Of a stretch of 64,000 nt of DNA, positions 63,198 through 64,000 are shown piece by piece. The position numbers were made by a program, and so were the translations under genes. The stretch is from Prochlorococcus sp. AG-355-A18 (GTDB lineage: Bacteria > Cyanobacteriota > Cyanobacteriia > PCC-6307 > Cyanobiaceae). Every line of letters starts with the position of its first letter. Within the stretch, counting starts at the first letter, position 1. The notes under the pieces are model-generated. The model did no database searches. It was given only the letters and a program-made list of their open reading frames with translations, and was not told where the DNA came from. The stretch lies in NCBI GenBank assembly GCA_003280985.1, contig QCDH01000001.1, forward strand, positions 62,001 to 126,000, in the 5' to 3' direction.

Positions 63198-64000
63198 ATG
63201 ATTATTTTTAAGAATCTAATATTAAAAATATCAAGTTTAAGATTCGCCATATCACTGATAATCTTCATTGCTATTACAAGCGGCATAGGTACTTTTATAC
63301 CTCAAGGTAGTAATAATCAATTTTATATTGACAATTTCGATAGTGCTCCCATTTTTGGATTTTTAGATGGAGAAAAAGTCTTAAAACTTGAATTGGATCA
63401 TATATATACAAGCTTTTGGTTTTTATTTACATTAATTCTTCTTTGCATTTCTCTAGCAGCTTGTAGTTTCAGGAGGCAAATCCCTTCATTAAAAGCTTCA
63501 TTAAAATGGATTGAATACAAGAGCGAAAAAAAATTTAGCAAACTGCAACTAACTACAAGTCATGCAATCAATCAAGATGGAGAACATATATCAAAAGTTG
63601 ATTTATTACTTAAAAAAAGAGGATGGAAAACATATAAGTTTAAAAGTCATATTTCTGCAAGAAGGGGGTTAATTGGAAAAATCGGTCCTTTAGTTGTACA
63701 TATCGGATTAATAGTCTTACTTATAGGTTCAGCATATGGAAGTTTTACAAGTCAATCAAAAGAACAATATTTACTGCCTGGAGAAACTTTAAATCTTGTT
63801 AATGAGAGCACGAACTCAAAAGCCAATGTAAAATTAATTGATTTTTCAATAGAACGAGAAAGTGATGGTGTACCCAAACAATTTATTTCAAAATTAAATT
63901 TTTCTTCTGAAGATCTAAATTTAAATGAAATAAAAACCACCAAAGTTAACCACCCAATCAGGTTTAAAGGGTTAACTATTTATCAAGCTGATTGGGCAAT
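63198..64000 (+). CDS. cytochrome c biogenesis protein Ccs1/ResB (partial)
   Basis: [37 protein letters not shown]...[20 protein letters not shown]; runs off window. Confidence 0.92.
   Translation, partial: MIIFKNLILKISSLRFAISLIIFIAITSGIGTFIPQGSNNQFYIDNFDSAPIFGFLDGEKVLKLELDHIYTSFWFLFTLILLCISLAACSFRRQIPSLKASLKWIEYKSEKKFSKLQLTTSHAINQDGEHISKVDLLLKKRGWKTYKFKSHISARRGLIGKIGPLVVHIGLIVLLIGSAYGSFTSQSKEQYLLPGETLNLVNESTNSKANVKLIDFSIERESDGVPKQFISKLNFSSEDLNLNEIKTTKVNHPIRFKGLTIYQADWA

Overview
This AT-rich 64 kb window looks like a high-light Prochlorococcus-type picocyanobacterial chromosome. The call rests on tandem high-light-inducible (hli) genes, split ATP synthase operons, Ycf65/PSRP-3, GroESL and FtsW/CcdA/Ccs1. 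The right half (about 36.8-64 kb) is mostly conserved core: rpoZ, pyrR, gpmI, secG, groESL, atpDC, pepP, nadDE, atpI-B-E-F'-F-H-A-G, ftsW, ccdA, ccs1. The left half is accessory-rich, with two fatty-acid desaturases, three hli genes, many microprotein ORFs under 60 aa that the supplied ORF track misses, and long AT-rich intergenic stretches. The clearest metabolic system is a minus-strand operon (26239-32249): ureohydrolase + HypA + HypB + SBP/permease/ATPase ABC transporter + Rieske oxygenase. It matches the layout of the nickel-dependent guanidine hydrolase (gdmH/gha) locus, with an extra Rieske oxygenase. Other observations: a three-copy palindrome/-10/hairpin module sitting 30-32 nt before start codons; an alternative-pairing RNA architecture whose long-range arm covers the GTG start of a microprotein; paralogous microprotein pairs (SAES-YG, NNTxWLDxLIN, EC-P-C-C tail, twin CX3C, DDQDGG tail); a full-length DoxX pseudogene with two in-frame stops; candidate structured ncRNAs; a K-box-like element upstream of groESL; and a small DnaA-box-like cluster. 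No tRNA, rRNA, CRISPR array or intact mobile element was recognised. All calls come from reading the sequence; no searches or folding were run.
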